Shown: positions 1 through 7,929, numbered from the stretch's first letter. The stretch is 29,158 nucleotides of DNA from an uncultured Azohydromonas sp. (GCF_937926365.1 NZ_CALAOH010000231.1:1-29158), one strand, 5' to 3'. Made by a program: numbers and translations. The notes: generated from the sequence alone by a model not told the origin.

Positions 1-269
1 ACTTCAGTGCGGTCAACCCTCATGCCCGGCAACCCACTTGAAATTCATCAGAGGCAAATGACGCGAGGCGTGGTCCGAGCAAGCCCGGGCAGGCTTTTGC
101 GCTGCTGCGAGACAGGGTACTCCTCAATCCCCGATGGCGCAGTATCCACCCGGCCTGTGGTGCGACTGCGGCCAGCACGAGAACGTGAGCGGGGCCCTGC
201 GCGGCGCGCTCCAGCGGACGTATGCTCAAGCGCTCACGGCGCCCCCGCGCTGAAGTGACTGGAGAAGCC
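1..269. other. Left-edge region without a firm gene
   Basis: No recognisable gene lies before the first confident start. A 39-codon reading frame on the plus strand (ATG 134, stop 251-253) begins MAQYPPGLWCDCGQHE and contains a Cys-Asp-Cys and a His. It has no clear ribosome site and no family I recognise, so I do not call it. The stretch is most likely intergenic or a gene remnant. Confidence 0.4.
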
Positions 270-938
270 ATGAATCACGAGAAGGCGCGCAGTTTCTGGG
301 ACACGGTGCTGTCGCATGCCGATGTCCTGCGTGCTCCGCTTGAGCTTGAACCTGCCACGCCCGACTGGGAGCTGGCCGTGGACAAGGCCACTGACTTTGT
401 GCCGGTGCTCGACGATGCTGCCAAGGAGCTTGACCATCGCCTGTCAGTGGAGATCGAGCAGGTTCCGGCAGACGGCGGCAGCGCCATCCTGCTGGCTGTG
501 AGCTGCGGCTGCGACCCCGAAGGCATGGATGCGGTGCTGGAGCTCGTGGCCGCTGCCCCGCTGCTGCCGGCTGGGCTGAAGACCTGTGCCTTCAAGCCAC
601 CGATTCCACGAGAAGCGGCCGAGAACTTTGGCGCCATGGAGATCGCCGACAAGCAGGTGCCCGTCAGTGCCGTGCGGTACCTGGCCAAGCCCAGCTCGTC
701 CGAGCCTGGAGCCTTCGACATTGCCTGCTTCGTGCCCACCACGGCCGTGACCGACATGGACCATGGCATCCCGGGATCACTGGCTTCGCAGCTGGTGCTG
801 GGCATGGCTATCGGCGAGCTCAATCTGATGACGCGAGTCGCCAGGATCGGTGTCGCGGTGACCGATGTGCCACCGGCCACTGCAGTGTCCGCATGGGAGC
901 TCAACGAGATTCTGGAGCAGGCTGCCCCCGTTCACTGA
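270..938 (+). CDS. Conserved hypothetical protein, 222 aa
   Basis: I do not recognise a named family. The ATG at 270 is chosen over an in-frame ATG at 222 because GGAGAA lies 7-10 bases upstream of it. The protein is soluble, acidic and lacks a signal peptide or membrane segment. Residues about 55-105 (acidic helix, then HRLSVEIEQV, a run of Val/Leu/Ala ending VAAAPLLPAG) resemble, from memory, bacterial hypothetical proteins of about 200 residues with a two-layer alpha/beta fold. That resemblance is a weak inference. It stands alone: the next confident gene lies on the other strand and ends 308 bases further on. Coding potential is good and the reading frame is intact. Confidence 0.7.
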   Translation: MNHEKARSFWDTVLSHADVLRAPLELEPATPDWELAVDKATDFVPVLDDAAKELDHRLSVEIEQVPADGGSAILLAVSCGCDPEGMDAVLELVAAAPLLPAGLKTCAFKPPIPREAAENFGAMEIADKQVPVSAVRYLAKPSSSEPGAFDIACFVPTTAVTDMDHGIPGSLASQLVLGMAIGELNLMTRVARIGVAVTDVPPATAVSAWELNEILEQAAPVH

Positions 939-1246
939 ACGGCCCCAGGCGGCATGTGGCGCCTCCTAGCGCCTCGACGGTCCGGGATCCCACCGAACTG
1001 GCCTGCCGGATGGGGCCGTAGCGCCCCGACAGCAACCTGCTGTGCTTCATCGTGCGGCCGGTCAAGGTCGCGGCCATTGAACGGGCCTGGTACGTCGTCT
1101 GACGCGCAGTCGGTGAACCAAGGACGTGCCTACCATGAAGCCGATGATATTAAGGAATATGCATGCGCAACCGGATTCGATTCGGAGCAGCGGTTGAAGC
1201 TTTCGAAGCCGTGCGCAGCGGGGCCGGCAGCATCCGCCAGGGCTGA
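939..1246. other. Intergenic region with possible gene remnant
   Basis: No intact gene is supported. On the plus strand, about 1030-1101 read as PDSNLLCFIVRPVKVAAI followed by ERAWYVV and a stop. This looks like the C-terminus of a real protein, but it is cut off by in-frame stops upstream. A short AT-rich patch near 1145-1165 could hold a promoter. The region is probably a degraded gene between the unknown protein and the convergent histidine kinase. Confidence 0.35.
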
Positions 1247-2965
1247 TCACGGTAGTTCACGTCGGTGATCGCCCCTGGGGACTGGAGGCTGCCCGGGACG
1301 ACACAGCGCCTCGATGGCGGCAATCAGCGTGGACGTATGGACAGGTTTCACGAAGTGCGATTCGAACCCTGCAGCGGCTGCCCGCGCACGATCCTTCGGC
1401 TGACCGTATCCCGTCAAGGCAATGAGCCTGGGCTTGTCGCTGATGCCGCTGACTTGACGCAGCTCGTGCGCGAGCTCGTAGCCATCCATCACCGGCAAGC
1501 CGATGTCGAGTATGGCCACGTCAGGATCGAAGCCGGCAGACAACTTCAGTGCTTCGACCGGGTCCGGTGCGGTGGCCACTTCGAAGCCGTGCGCGACCAG
1601 TGCGTCGTGCATCATTTGCACGGCATCGGCGTTGTCGTCAACCAGCATCAGGCGCAGCCTGCGACCGCCTTGCGCTGCCTCCATGACCGGGCGGCCTGCC
1701 GGCAGCGGCGGCGCGACGTCCGTGTGCAGTGGCAGTCTCACGGTGAAGGTCGAGCCACGACCGGTTCCATCGCTGTGTGCCGTTACCGAGCCATGGTGCA
1801 GGTCAACGAGGTTCTTGACGATGGCCAACCCGATACCCAGCCCACCCTGCGAACGCTCGATGGTGGTGGTGCCCTGCTCGAAAAGGTTGAACACGAGCGG
1901 CAGCAGCTTCGCCTCGATCCCGATGCCGTCGTCCTGGATGGCGATTTCCACGGCATGGGTGCAGCAGACCAGCCGAACCCCGATATGGCCGCCGGCATCG
2001 GTGTACTTGGCGGCGTTGGTGAGCAGGTTGACAAACACCTGCCGCAACCGCGCAGGGTCGCCCATGACCATGGCCGGCGTCTGCGCGGCCTCCAGTATCA
2101 GCTGGTGCCGGCGCTGTTCCACCAAGGGGCTCACGCCCTCGATCGCCTCGGCCAGGACAGCTTGTATCTCGACTGCTTGCGGCTGTAGCTCCACCCGCCC
2201 ACGCGTGATGCGGGTGACATCCATCAGATCGTCAACCAGGCGCGTCAGGTGGTTGACCTGGCGCTCGATGATTTCCTGTTCCCGCGAGGGTGGCTGATCG
2301 CTGTGCCGCCGCATCAGCTGCAAGGCCGTGACGATGGGCGCCAGCGGGTTTCTGAGCTCGTGTCCGAGCATGGCCAGGAACTCGTCCTTGGCACGGCTGG
2401 CCTGTTCGCGTTCGTGGTTCAGCCGGGCGGTGTGCAGCCCGGTCGTGGCCAGCGATACCGCAGCGCGCAGGATCGCACTGTGGGCCAGCGACGGGAAACC
2501 CTCGTCACGAGAGGCGAACCAGATGCTGCCGCCGCGCAATCCCGAGCCCAGGTACAGACGAATCACGCGCAGCGGCCCCAGCGGCGTGTCCTGCAGCGTC
2601 GACTTGTCCATGTGGTGTGCCATGCCATTGCAGGCCTGCACGAAAGGCGCCCACGCAAGGGCCTGTGCATCGTCCAGGGCGCGCCCGTTGACCCGCAGCA
2701 CTCTCGTGGCCGGTTGCGAAGGCAGGATGGGGACCTGCACGCAGGACACCGTGAGCGGCACGATGCGCTCGACCGCCTGGGTCATGAGATCCAGGATGGT
2801 TTCGCCGTCCCTGCCTGCCCACAGCGCCGGCAGGGCCAGCAGGCCCATCAGGTCGCGCAGCACCTCCTGGGACGGTGCAGGTTCGCCACGATGCCCAGGA
2901 GCGTCCGAGCGGTCGCGCTGCTGCCCAGCTTCAGGCGGCGGATGGGGCGGGTTGCTCACGGGCAC
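1247..2965 (-). CDS. Hybrid sensor histidine kinase / response regulator
   Basis: A cytoplasmic hybrid kinase of about 572 aa. With the GTG start at 2965, residues about 30-185 form a GAF-like sensory region. The HisKA dimerisation helix carries the phospho-accepting His202 (LGHELRNP). The HATPase_c domain has its N box near residues 313-320 (NLLTNAAKY), DDGIGI near 345 and GGLGIGLAIV near 375. A C-terminal receiver domain has Asp487 (AILD), Thr518 and Lys540. No transmembrane segment is visible. The start is uncertain: the GTG at 2965 has AGGA five bases upstream, and another GTG lies at 2959. The gene overlaps the end of the upstream MEDS gene by about 35 bases, so the two are translationally coupled and probably act together. 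There is no DNA-binding output domain, so phosphate presumably passes to a partner elsewhere. Confidence 0.9.
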   Translation of the reverse strand: MPVSNPPHPPPEAGQQRDRSDAPGHRGEPAPSQEVLRDLMGLLALPALWAGRDGETILDLMTQAVERIVPLTVSCVQVPILPSQPATRVLRVNGRALDDAQALAWAPFVQACNGMAHHMDKSTLQDTPLGPLRVIRLYLGSGLRGGSIWFASRDEGFPSLAHSAILRAAVSLATTGLHTARLNHEREQASRAKDEFLAMLGHELRNPLAPIVTALQLMRRHSDQPPSREQEIIERQVNHLTRLVDDLMDVTRITRGRVELQPQAVEIQAVLAEAIEGVSPLVEQRRHQLILEAAQTPAMVMGDPARLRQVFVNLLTNAAKYTDAGGHIGVRLVCCTHAVEIAIQDDGIGIEAKLLPLVFNLFEQGTTTIERSQGGLGIGLAIVKNLVDLHHGSVTAHSDGTGRGSTFTVRLPLHTDVAPPLPAGRPVMEAAQGGRRLRLMLVDDNADAVQMMHDALVAHGFEVATAPDPVEALKLSAGFDPDVAILDIGLPVMDGYELAHELRQVSGISDKPRLIALTGYGQPKDRARAAAAGFESHFVKPVHTSTLIAAIEALCRPGQPPVPRGDHRRELP

Positions 2966-3569
2966 GCAGTTCCTGCAGCATCTGGGCGGGAGGGGTGTAG
3001 AACGGGTTCTCCTGCACGACGCCACCGACGATCGTCAACGGATGGGTGCGAAGCAGGTCCATCATCATCGCGCCACTGAGCTTGGACACGTCGTACACGC
3101 ACACAGCCGGCTGGCGGTTGCGCGACAGCACGTCATTGACCTCGGCTTCGTACTCGATGAGTTTCTCGGGCGTGGCAGCGCCCCCGTGAAGCGCCCAGGC
3201 CATGTTGCCCATGATCCGCAAGCGCCTGTAAGCCCCATCGGGGACCGAGGTCGTCATCGCATCCAGTGTGGCCAGCATGCGGTCCTTGTCGAAGGCGCCA
3301 TGCTCGTCCAGGTAGGCCTTGCGCCAGGGGAGGATTTCAAGCAGCCCGCAGGCCTCGCACCGGGATGTATCGATTCCGGCCGCCGACAGCCGCGCGCGGT
3401 GTTCGTCCATCAGGCAGGGGTCGACGATATGGACGTTCTTCTCGCCTTGCCGCACCCCTTGCGCAAAGAAGGGCGCGAGCACGTCGTACTCCTCGTCGCG
3501 GCTGTTGAAGAACGCGCAGACATGGAAGTATTCCAATGCCGTTCCGGCGATGGAGAGTTGATCGCTCAC
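2931..3569 (-). CDS. MEDS-domain sensory protein
   Basis: A 212-aa soluble protein matching the MEDS family (methanogen/methylotroph DcmR sensory domain). The hallmark is the N-terminal block HVCAFFNSRDEEYDVLAPF (about residues 15-33), then a run ending EKNVHIVD. Family members sense unknown ligands and often sit beside or are fused to histidine kinases. The GTG at 3569 is chosen because GGAAGGA lies five bases upstream; the longer open frame to 3686 has no such signal. The CDS runs into the kinase gene with about 35 bases of overlap. Its job is therefore inferred to be input or partner for that kinase. The MEDS assignment rests on motif recognition and is fairly secure; the ligand is unknown. 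Confidence 0.85.
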   Translation of the reverse strand: MSDQLSIAGTALEYFHVCAFFNSRDEEYDVLAPFFAQGVRQGEKNVHIVDPCLMDEHRARLSAAGIDTSRCEACGLLEILPWRKAYLDEHGAFDKDRMLATLDAMTTSVPDGAYRRLRIMGNMAWALHGGAATPEKLIEYEAEVNDVLSRNRQPAVCVYDVSKLSGAMMMDLLRTHPLTIVGGVVQENPFYTPPAQMLQELRAREQPAPSAA

Positions 3570-3876
3570 GGCAGTCCTTCCAAAAGCAGCAGTTTGCCTC
3601 AAGGTGAATGCGCAGGCTGGGACAGGGGCAGCGCCCTCCGTTGCGGCCCAGGCACCTTGCGACCGCTCGGTGTGGCGCCGGGCCACCTCCAGAAGCCTTG
3701 CCGGTCATGGTGCAGTTGAATGCGCAACTCTTTTCCCGGCCCTTGTCCGGCCCCTCCATGGGAACGTCGCCGTCGTGGCATGGCGGATAGCGCCGGCGAG
3801 CGTGCAAGCACCCCTGGGGGATGTGCAAGGCACGGCTGACTGGCAGCCTGCCCGGCGCCGGCAGACAATGCCGCCG
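3570..3876. other. Intergenic region between MEDS gene and arsC-like gene
   Basis: A divergent spacer of 307 bases. Open frames cross it on both strands, but they extend the flanking genes beyond well-supported starts and show no recognisable domain. It must carry the promoter of the MEDS/kinase pair and probably that of the arsC-like gene. I could not assign clear -35/-10 boxes. Confidence 0.4.
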
Positions 3877-4308
3877 ATGAACAACGTCACGATCTACCAC
3901 AACCCGGCCTGCGGCACCTCGCGCAACACGCTGGCACTCATCCGCCACGCCGGCATCGAACCCACTGTCGTCGAGTACCTGAAGACGCCACCCTCGAAGG
4001 AGCAACTGCGCGACCTCGTGGCTGCCACGGGCCAGGGCGTGCGCGCGCTGCTGCGCGAGAAGGGCACGCCCTATGCGGAGCTGGGACTGGACGACCCGAA
4101 GTGGAGCGACGAGCAATTGCTGGACTTCATCGTGCAACACCCGATCCTCATGAACCGGCCACTGGTCGTGACGCCGCTGGGCACCGCGCTGTGCCGTCCT
4201 TCGGAAAAGGTGCTGGAGCTGCTGCCAGTGCCGACGCTGCCACCCTTGACCAAGGAAGACGGCGAAGTGGTGCGGGACACGGGTGTGCGCCGGGGCGGCG
4301 GGCAATAG
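3877..4308 (+). CDS. arsC: Arsenate reductase (glutaredoxin-coupled type)
   Basis: A 143-aa protein close to the usual length of E. coli-type ArsC (about 141 aa). The N-terminus reads MNNVTIYHNPACGTSRNTLA. It carries the catalytic cysteine in HNPACGTSRNT at Cys12, the motif of glutaredoxin-dependent arsenate reductases. Downstream arginines that would bind the oxyanion lie in VRALLREKG, LMNRPLVV and LCRPSEKVLELL. The enzyme reduces arsenate to arsenite in the cytoplasm using glutathione and glutaredoxin. No arsR, arsB or acr3 gene is nearby, so a stand-alone stress role is possible. The ATG at 3877 aligns with family N-termini; the in-frame upstream extension has no homology. The main alternative is a related Spx/YffB-type ArsC-fold protein, but the CGTSR motif favours ArsC. 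Confidence 0.88.
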   Translation: MNNVTIYHNPACGTSRNTLALIRHAGIEPTVVEYLKTPPSKEQLRDLVAATGQGVRALLREKGTPYAELGLDDPKWSDEQLLDFIVQHPILMNRPLVVTPLGTALCRPSEKVLELLPVPTLPPLTKEDGEVVRDTGVRRGGGQ

Positions 4309-4628
4309 CTACGGCACGCCAGGCTGGGCCGGTGTTCTGCAACAGGGAGTTCTCGCTCCGCGGCTGTCCAGCGGGTGAAGCAGCCACGTAGGCTGCGCAA
4401 GTTGGCTCCCTGACCAGCGACTGCGCGCTCTGGCTGCTTGAGTGTTATCCACGCGTCAATAGAGATTATGTTAAATAGATTGCGGGCAGTGCCATGGGAA
4501 GGCAAGGACAAGACCGCCTGGCGCGACGCGTGGGCCGAGATCCGGCCGGACTCGCTCGCCGGGCGTGCGCATCTGCAGTGCTGAAGGCACCGTGCCTCAT
4601 GGGCAGCGCTGCGGAATTCCCATGCTGC
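4309..4628. other. Gene-poor spacer
   Basis: No confident gene. A 38-codon plus-strand frame (ATG 4468, stop ending 4584) contains VPWEGKDKTAWRDAWAEIRP, which looks protein-like. It is very short, has no clear ribosome site, and may be a fragment of a lost gene. The AT-rich stretch at about 4440-4485 stands out from the surrounding high-GC DNA. No terminator was identified after the arsC-like gene. Confidence 0.35.
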
Positions 4629-4769
4629 TCAGCGCTGCGCTGTGGCCGAGGCCGCCACCCCAGCCACGTGGTCTTCGCCTGCGACGCCCATGGCCGCCAG
4701 CCCGACGGCCGACACGATGGCCAGCGCCAGCGTCACTGCAGCGACCGCACCGTCCTTGCCCTTGTTCAA
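4629..4769 (-). CDS. Possible small single-pass membrane protein, 46 aa
   Basis: A short minus-strand frame with a near-perfect ribosome site AAGGAGG. The site sits six bases before a TTG at 4769 but directly abuts an ATG at 4775, so the TTG is the likelier start. The peptide has a basic N-terminus (NKGKDG), then a hydrophobic helix at about residues 7-30 (AVAAVTLALAIVSAVGLAAM), then a short polar tail. It could be a small inner-membrane protein or an exported peptide. I know no family. The strong Shine-Dalgarno and the basic-hydrophobic-polar layout support it; the length alone would not. Confidence 0.45.
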   Translation of the reverse strand: MNKGKDGAVAAVTLALAIVSAVGLAAMGVAGEDHVAGVAASATAQR

Positions 4770-4877
4770 TTGCATCCTCCTTGCACGTCGTCGTCTCAGG
4801 CGCCAGCGCAGTCCCCGCTGCTTGTTCTGTCACCCTTGCCTGCTCAACGCAGTACGCAGCCGGCGCGTTGACGCTGC

Positions 4878-5326
4878 TCACGCATGACCCGCTCCAGCAG
4901 TGATGGCGCTGCCATGCGCAAGCCCACCGGCCCCGCTTGTGAACGGCCTGGGCAGGCGTGGACCTCTTGGTGCAGCTGTGCCAACCAGCGCCAGCAGGAT
5001 GTGCCGGACGTACAGCCCCGAGAAGTCGCCATGCTGCATGCCGGCTTGGCCCACCAGCAGCACTGTTAGCGCCACGCCGATCACCGAGCCTATCTGGCGC
5101 GTCGCCTGGTTCACCGCGTAGTGACCGGACGGCAGCCGGCTCACCGCGGCCGCCGTGCGCGAAGGCAGCACCATGCCCACGCCCAGGCCGCTGAGCAGCA
5201 GCCCCGGCAGCCACTGCGTGAGGTACCCGCTCTCCAGGCCCGGCACCGTGAGGAACCACGCGCCGATGAGCGCGTAGAAGCGGCAGGTTCAGGTAGAAGG
5301 CCCAGGGCCAGCCCAGGCTGTAGATG
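4878..5326 (-). pseudogene. Remnant of DHA2-family MFS drug efflux transporter
   Basis: Two pieces of one 14-helix MFS exporter lie in different frames. About 5325-5275 encode GWPWAFYLNLP, the conserved segment after the sixth helix of EmrB/QacA-type proteins. From about 5278 to 4878 the next frame encodes RFYALIGAWFLTVPGLE, later GVGMVLPSRTAAAVSRLP, then NQATRQIGSVIGVALTVLLVG. That block is typical of the C-terminal half of DHA2 proteins. The intervening helices and the whole N-terminus are missing. The remnant directly follows the SDR gene on the same strand. I infer that a TetR-controlled SDR plus efflux operon once existed here and that the pump decayed by deletion and frameshift. Confidence 0.75.
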
Positions 5327-6028
5327 TCAGCGCGGCTGCAGGTAGATGCCGGGCTCGGCCGAGAGCCCCTGCTTGACCGCGCGCGTGAGCTCGTCGGCCA
5401 GCACCTCCTCGGCACCGCCCTCCAGGGCATCGAAGGCGCGGCGCACGATGTCGTCGGCGCTGGACTTCGGAACCTCGATCCCGCGGGTCATGTCGGTGTC
5501 CACGAAACCCATGTGCAGCGCCAGCACCTGCGTGCCCTGCGGGCGCAGCTCGTGGCGCAGGCCGTTGGTCAGCGCCCAGGCCGCGGCCTTGGTCGCGCCG
5601 TACACGCCCAGTTCCATGCTGTGCACCCAGCTCGCGACGGACAGCACGTTGAGCAGCGCGCCGCCGCCCTGGGCCGCCAGCACCGGGGCGAAAGCCCGGC
5701 TCAGCCGCAACGGGCCGAAGTAATTGACCTCCATCTGCCGGCGCGCCGACGCCTCGCTGCCTTCGGCCAGGAACGCCCCGAGCTCGGCGACGCCGGCGTT
5801 GTTGATCAGCAGCGTGACGTCGCCATGCCGCTGCGCCGCGGCGGCCACGTCCTCGGCCCGCGTCACGTCCAGCCGCACAGGCTCGACGCCGGGCAGCGTC
5901 ACGCTGTGCGGGTCGCGGGCGCCGGCGAGCACGCGGCGTGCACCGCGCAAGAGCGCATGCCGCGCGAACGCGAGGCCCAGGCCGCGGTTGGCGCCGGTGA
6001 TGAGGACGGTGGCGTTGTCGAGTTTCAT
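5327..6028 (-). CDS. Short-chain dehydrogenase/reductase (SDR)
   Basis: A 233-aa classical SDR, a typical length for the family. The nucleotide-binding motif TGANRGLG lies at residues 11-18, NNAG at 76-79, a catalytic serine at about 130, and YGATK with Tyr143 and Lys147. It should catalyse NAD(P)H-dependent oxidation or reduction of an unknown alcohol or carbonyl substrate in the cytoplasm. The ATG at 6028 has AAGGA six bases upstream. A perfect 20-bp palindrome lies 39-58 bases before the start and matches one in front of the adjacent TetR gene, so repression by that TetR protein is likely. It is followed at once by a dead DHA2 efflux gene, suggesting a former detoxification operon. Confidence 0.92.
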   Translation of the reverse strand: MKLDNATVLITGANRGLGLAFARHALLRGARRVLAGARDPHSVTLPGVEPVRLDVTRAEDVAAAAQRHGDVTLLINNAGVAELGAFLAEGSEASARRQMEVNYFGPLRLSRAFAPVLAAQGGGALLNVLSVASWVHSMELGVYGATKAAAWALTNGLRHELRPQGTQVLALHMGFVDTDMTRGIEVPKSSADDIVRRAFDALEGGAEEVLADELTRAVKQGLSAEPGIYLQPR

Positions 6029-6066
6029 GGCAAGTCCTTGGGACGGGAGGGAGAAAGCAGCCCATC

Positions 6067-6086
6067 AATATGATGATCATCATATT
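6067..6086. promoter_or_regulatory. Perfect 20-bp palindrome, probable TetR operator for the SDR gene
   Basis: AATATGATGATCATCATATT is identical to its reverse complement. It lies between the stop of the TetR gene and the start of the SDR gene. Its half-site ATATGATGAT recurs in the palindrome in front of the TetR gene. Position and symmetry fit a TetR-family dimer site overlapping the SDR promoter. Confidence 0.75.
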
Positions 6087-6133
6087 TCAGGGCAACCGGT
6101 AGGCGCCACCGGCTGCGGTGGCGGGAAAGTGTT

Positions 6134-6739
6134 TCAGCTCATGGCGTCTGCCGAGGGCGGGACGGCGTTGAACTGGGCCAGCAGCGCCTGGCGGGTGCGC
6201 GACAGCAAGGCCCTGCCCTGCGCGTTGTCGCCCAGGGCGCGCGCGAGCTGCAGCGCGCCGATCATCTGGCTGGCAACGGCCTCGGCGCTGCCCTTGGGCA
6301 CCGTGGCGGGCAGTGCTTGCTGCACCAGGGCGATGAGGGCGTGCACGCGCTGAGCCGCGGCCTCGCGTACCTGGGGTGCCTGGTGCGGCATCTCGCTGGC
6401 CAGCGCGGCCACCGGGCAACCCTCATCGACAGCGCACAGGTGTGCTTCGGACAGGTAGCTCTCCACCAGCGCGCGCAAAGGACTGGCGCCGCGCGAGCAA
6501 CGCGGCACCGTAGCCTGAGCGATGCGCGCCGCGCTGTCGCGCCCGGCGTGCTCCAGCGCTTCCACCAGCAACGCGTCGCGCGAGTCGAAGTGTGCGTAGA
6601 AGCCGCCGTGCGTCAGGCCGGCCTCCTTCATGATGTCGGCCACGCCCACGCCCTGGAAACCAGCGCGGCGGATGGCGCGCGCAGCCGTCTCGACGATGCG
6701 CTCGTGGGTCAGTTCCTTGCGGGTGGGTCGGCGGTCCAT
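6134..6739 (-). CDS. TetR/AcrR-family transcriptional regulator
   Basis: A 201-aa protein with an N-terminal TetR DNA-binding domain. The conserved helix-turn-helix is GVADIMKEAGLTHGGFYAHF (about residues 31-50), followed by DSRDALLVEALEHA. The C-terminal part is a divergent ligand-binding domain containing CAVDEGCPVAALASEM and two cysteines. The ATG at 6739 is chosen because the conserved domain begins right after it; the open frame continues upstream to 7270 without homology. Matching palindromes occur in front of this gene (6759-6776) and in front of the SDR gene (6067-6086), which implies autoregulation and control of the SDR. It could also affect the divergent PEBP gene. The inducer is unknown. 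Confidence 0.92.
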   Translation of the reverse strand: MDRRPTRKELTHERIVETAARAIRRAGFQGVGVADIMKEAGLTHGGFYAHFDSRDALLVEALEHAGRDSAARIAQATVPRCSRGASPLRALVESYLSEAHLCAVDEGCPVAALASEMPHQAPQVREAAAQRVHALIALVQQALPATVPKGSAEAVASQMIGALQLARALGDNAQGRALLSRTRQALLAQFNAVPPSADAMS

Positions 6740-6758
6740 GGCGGCAGTGTAGCGCGAA

Positions 6759-6776
6759 ATATGATGATCGTCATAT
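6759..6776. promoter_or_regulatory. Imperfect palindrome, probable TetR autoregulatory operator
   Basis: ATATGATGATCGTCATAT is an 18-bp dyad with one mismatched pair. It shares ATATGATGATC with the perfect palindrome at 6067-6086. It sits 20-37 bases upstream of the TetR start and between that gene and the divergent PEBP-family gene. The spacing suits a promoter-overlapping operator. Confidence 0.7.
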
Positions 6777-6949
6777 ATTGCATGCACTGCAGGGACAACG
6801 GATGCCTGCACACCGACGCGATGTCCGGCATGCTCGTCCCCAGCCGAGGAGGCTCGATACCACGGCCCAGTGGTCGTGTTGCACAAGACAGCTTGCACCG
6901 GGGCACGATCGGCGTTTCCATGCGGGCTTGCCTCACCACAGGAGGGCCC

Positions 6950-7423
6950 ATGGACCTGAGCTCCCCCGCTTTCCCCGCCCATGGCGAGATCCCCGCCGTC
7001 CATACCTGCGAAGGACAGGACCGCGCGCCCGCGCTGGCCTGGAGCGGCCTGCCCTCCGGGACCCGGAGCCTGGCGCTGGTGGTGGACGACCCGGATGCGC
7101 CCGATCCCGCCGCCCCGCAGCGCACGTGGGTGCACTGGGTGCTCTACAACATCCCGCCCGACACGAGCGGACTGCCCGAAGGCGGCGCAGCGCCCCAGGG
7201 CGCCCACGAAGGGCTCAACGACTGGCAGCGCAGCGGCTACGGCGGCCCGTGCCCGCCCATCGGACGCCACCGCTACTTCTTCAAGCTCTATGCCCTCGAC
7301 GCGGTGCTACCCGCGCTGCCGCAACCGACCAAGGCGGCACTGGAGCAGGCGATGCAGGGCCATGTGCTGGCGCAGGCCGAGCTCGTGGGCACCTATCAGA
7401 AGCGCGGTACGTCGAGACCCTGA
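6950..7423 (+). CDS. YbhB/YbcL-family PEBP-like protein
   Basis: A 157-aa protein of the phosphatidylethanolamine-binding protein family, bacterial YbhB/YbcL branch. Diagnostic segments are DDPDAPDP (about residues 46-53), HWVLYNIP (about 63-70), and GYGGPCPPIGRHRYFFKLYA at about 97-116. These build the anion-binding pocket of PEBPs. The cellular role of this bacterial branch is not established. No signal peptide is visible, so it is probably cytoplasmic. The ATG at 6950 has GGAGGG just upstream; an in-frame ATG at 6917 is possible but lacks a ribosome site. The gene is divergent from the TetR regulator. Confidence 0.9.
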   Translation: MDLSSPAFPAHGEIPAVHTCEGQDRAPALAWSGLPSGTRSLALVVDDPDAPDPAAPQRTWVHWVLYNIPPDTSGLPEGGAAPQGAHEGLNDWQRSGYGGPCPPIGRHRYFFKLYALDAVLPALPQPTKAALEQAMQGHVLAQAELVGTYQKRGTSRP

Positions 7424-7461
7424 CGGCGTCCCTGCAGGCTGAGATGCCTGGCTGTGCACGA

Positions 7462-7929
7462 ACGGGCTGCGCCACGTGCAACGGCGAGCACAACCAGCGC
7501 GAGGCCGAGCACGTACAAGGTGATGGTCTGCTGCATGCCGGCCGCTGATGTCCCCAGCGCCTGCCGAAGCCGAAGGCGATCAAGAGGCTGTTGACCATCG
7601 CCATGCGCTGCAGCTGGCCGGGGCGCGACAAGGCGGACAGGCCCGAGCTGGCGCTGGTCACACGACGCTGGAGGCCACCCCCGCCACGATGCGCCCAAGG
7701 CCCAGGCTGGCGCGGTCCCACACGCCAGCAGGCTGATGAGGTTGCCCAGCAGCGCCAGCGCCAGGCCGCCCTGCAGCACGGGGCGGAAGCCCGCGCGGTC
7801 GGGCAGGCGCCCGGCCAGCAGCAGCGCGCACAGCGCCCCGCCCATGTAGACCACGTAGATGAGCAACATGTCGCTCGCCTGCAGCTGCCAGGCCTCCTTG
7901 TAAAGCGGGTACAGCGGGCTGATGAGCGC
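7462..7929 (-). pseudogene. Degraded MFS transporter remnant
   Basis: Pieces of a major facilitator protein appear in all three minus-strand frames in the correct order. The first has SPLYPLYKEAWQLQASDMLL, then MGGALCALLLAGRLPDR, then PVLQGGLALALLGNLISLLA. A second frame has LGLGRIVAGVASS, a third has SGLSALSRPGQLQRMAMVNS then LLIAFGFG, and the first frame resumes with ITLYVLGLALVVLAVA. At least three frameshifts are needed to join them. The length, about 155 codons, covers well under half of a normal 12-helix MFS protein. It is a clear pseudogene. The GRLPDR loop between helices 2 and 3 is the family hallmark. Confidence 0.8.

Noticed and set aside
6740..7270. Long upstream extension of the TetR frame
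   Set aside because: It runs antisense into the PEBP gene and has no homology; the TetR domain begins directly at the ATG at 6739.
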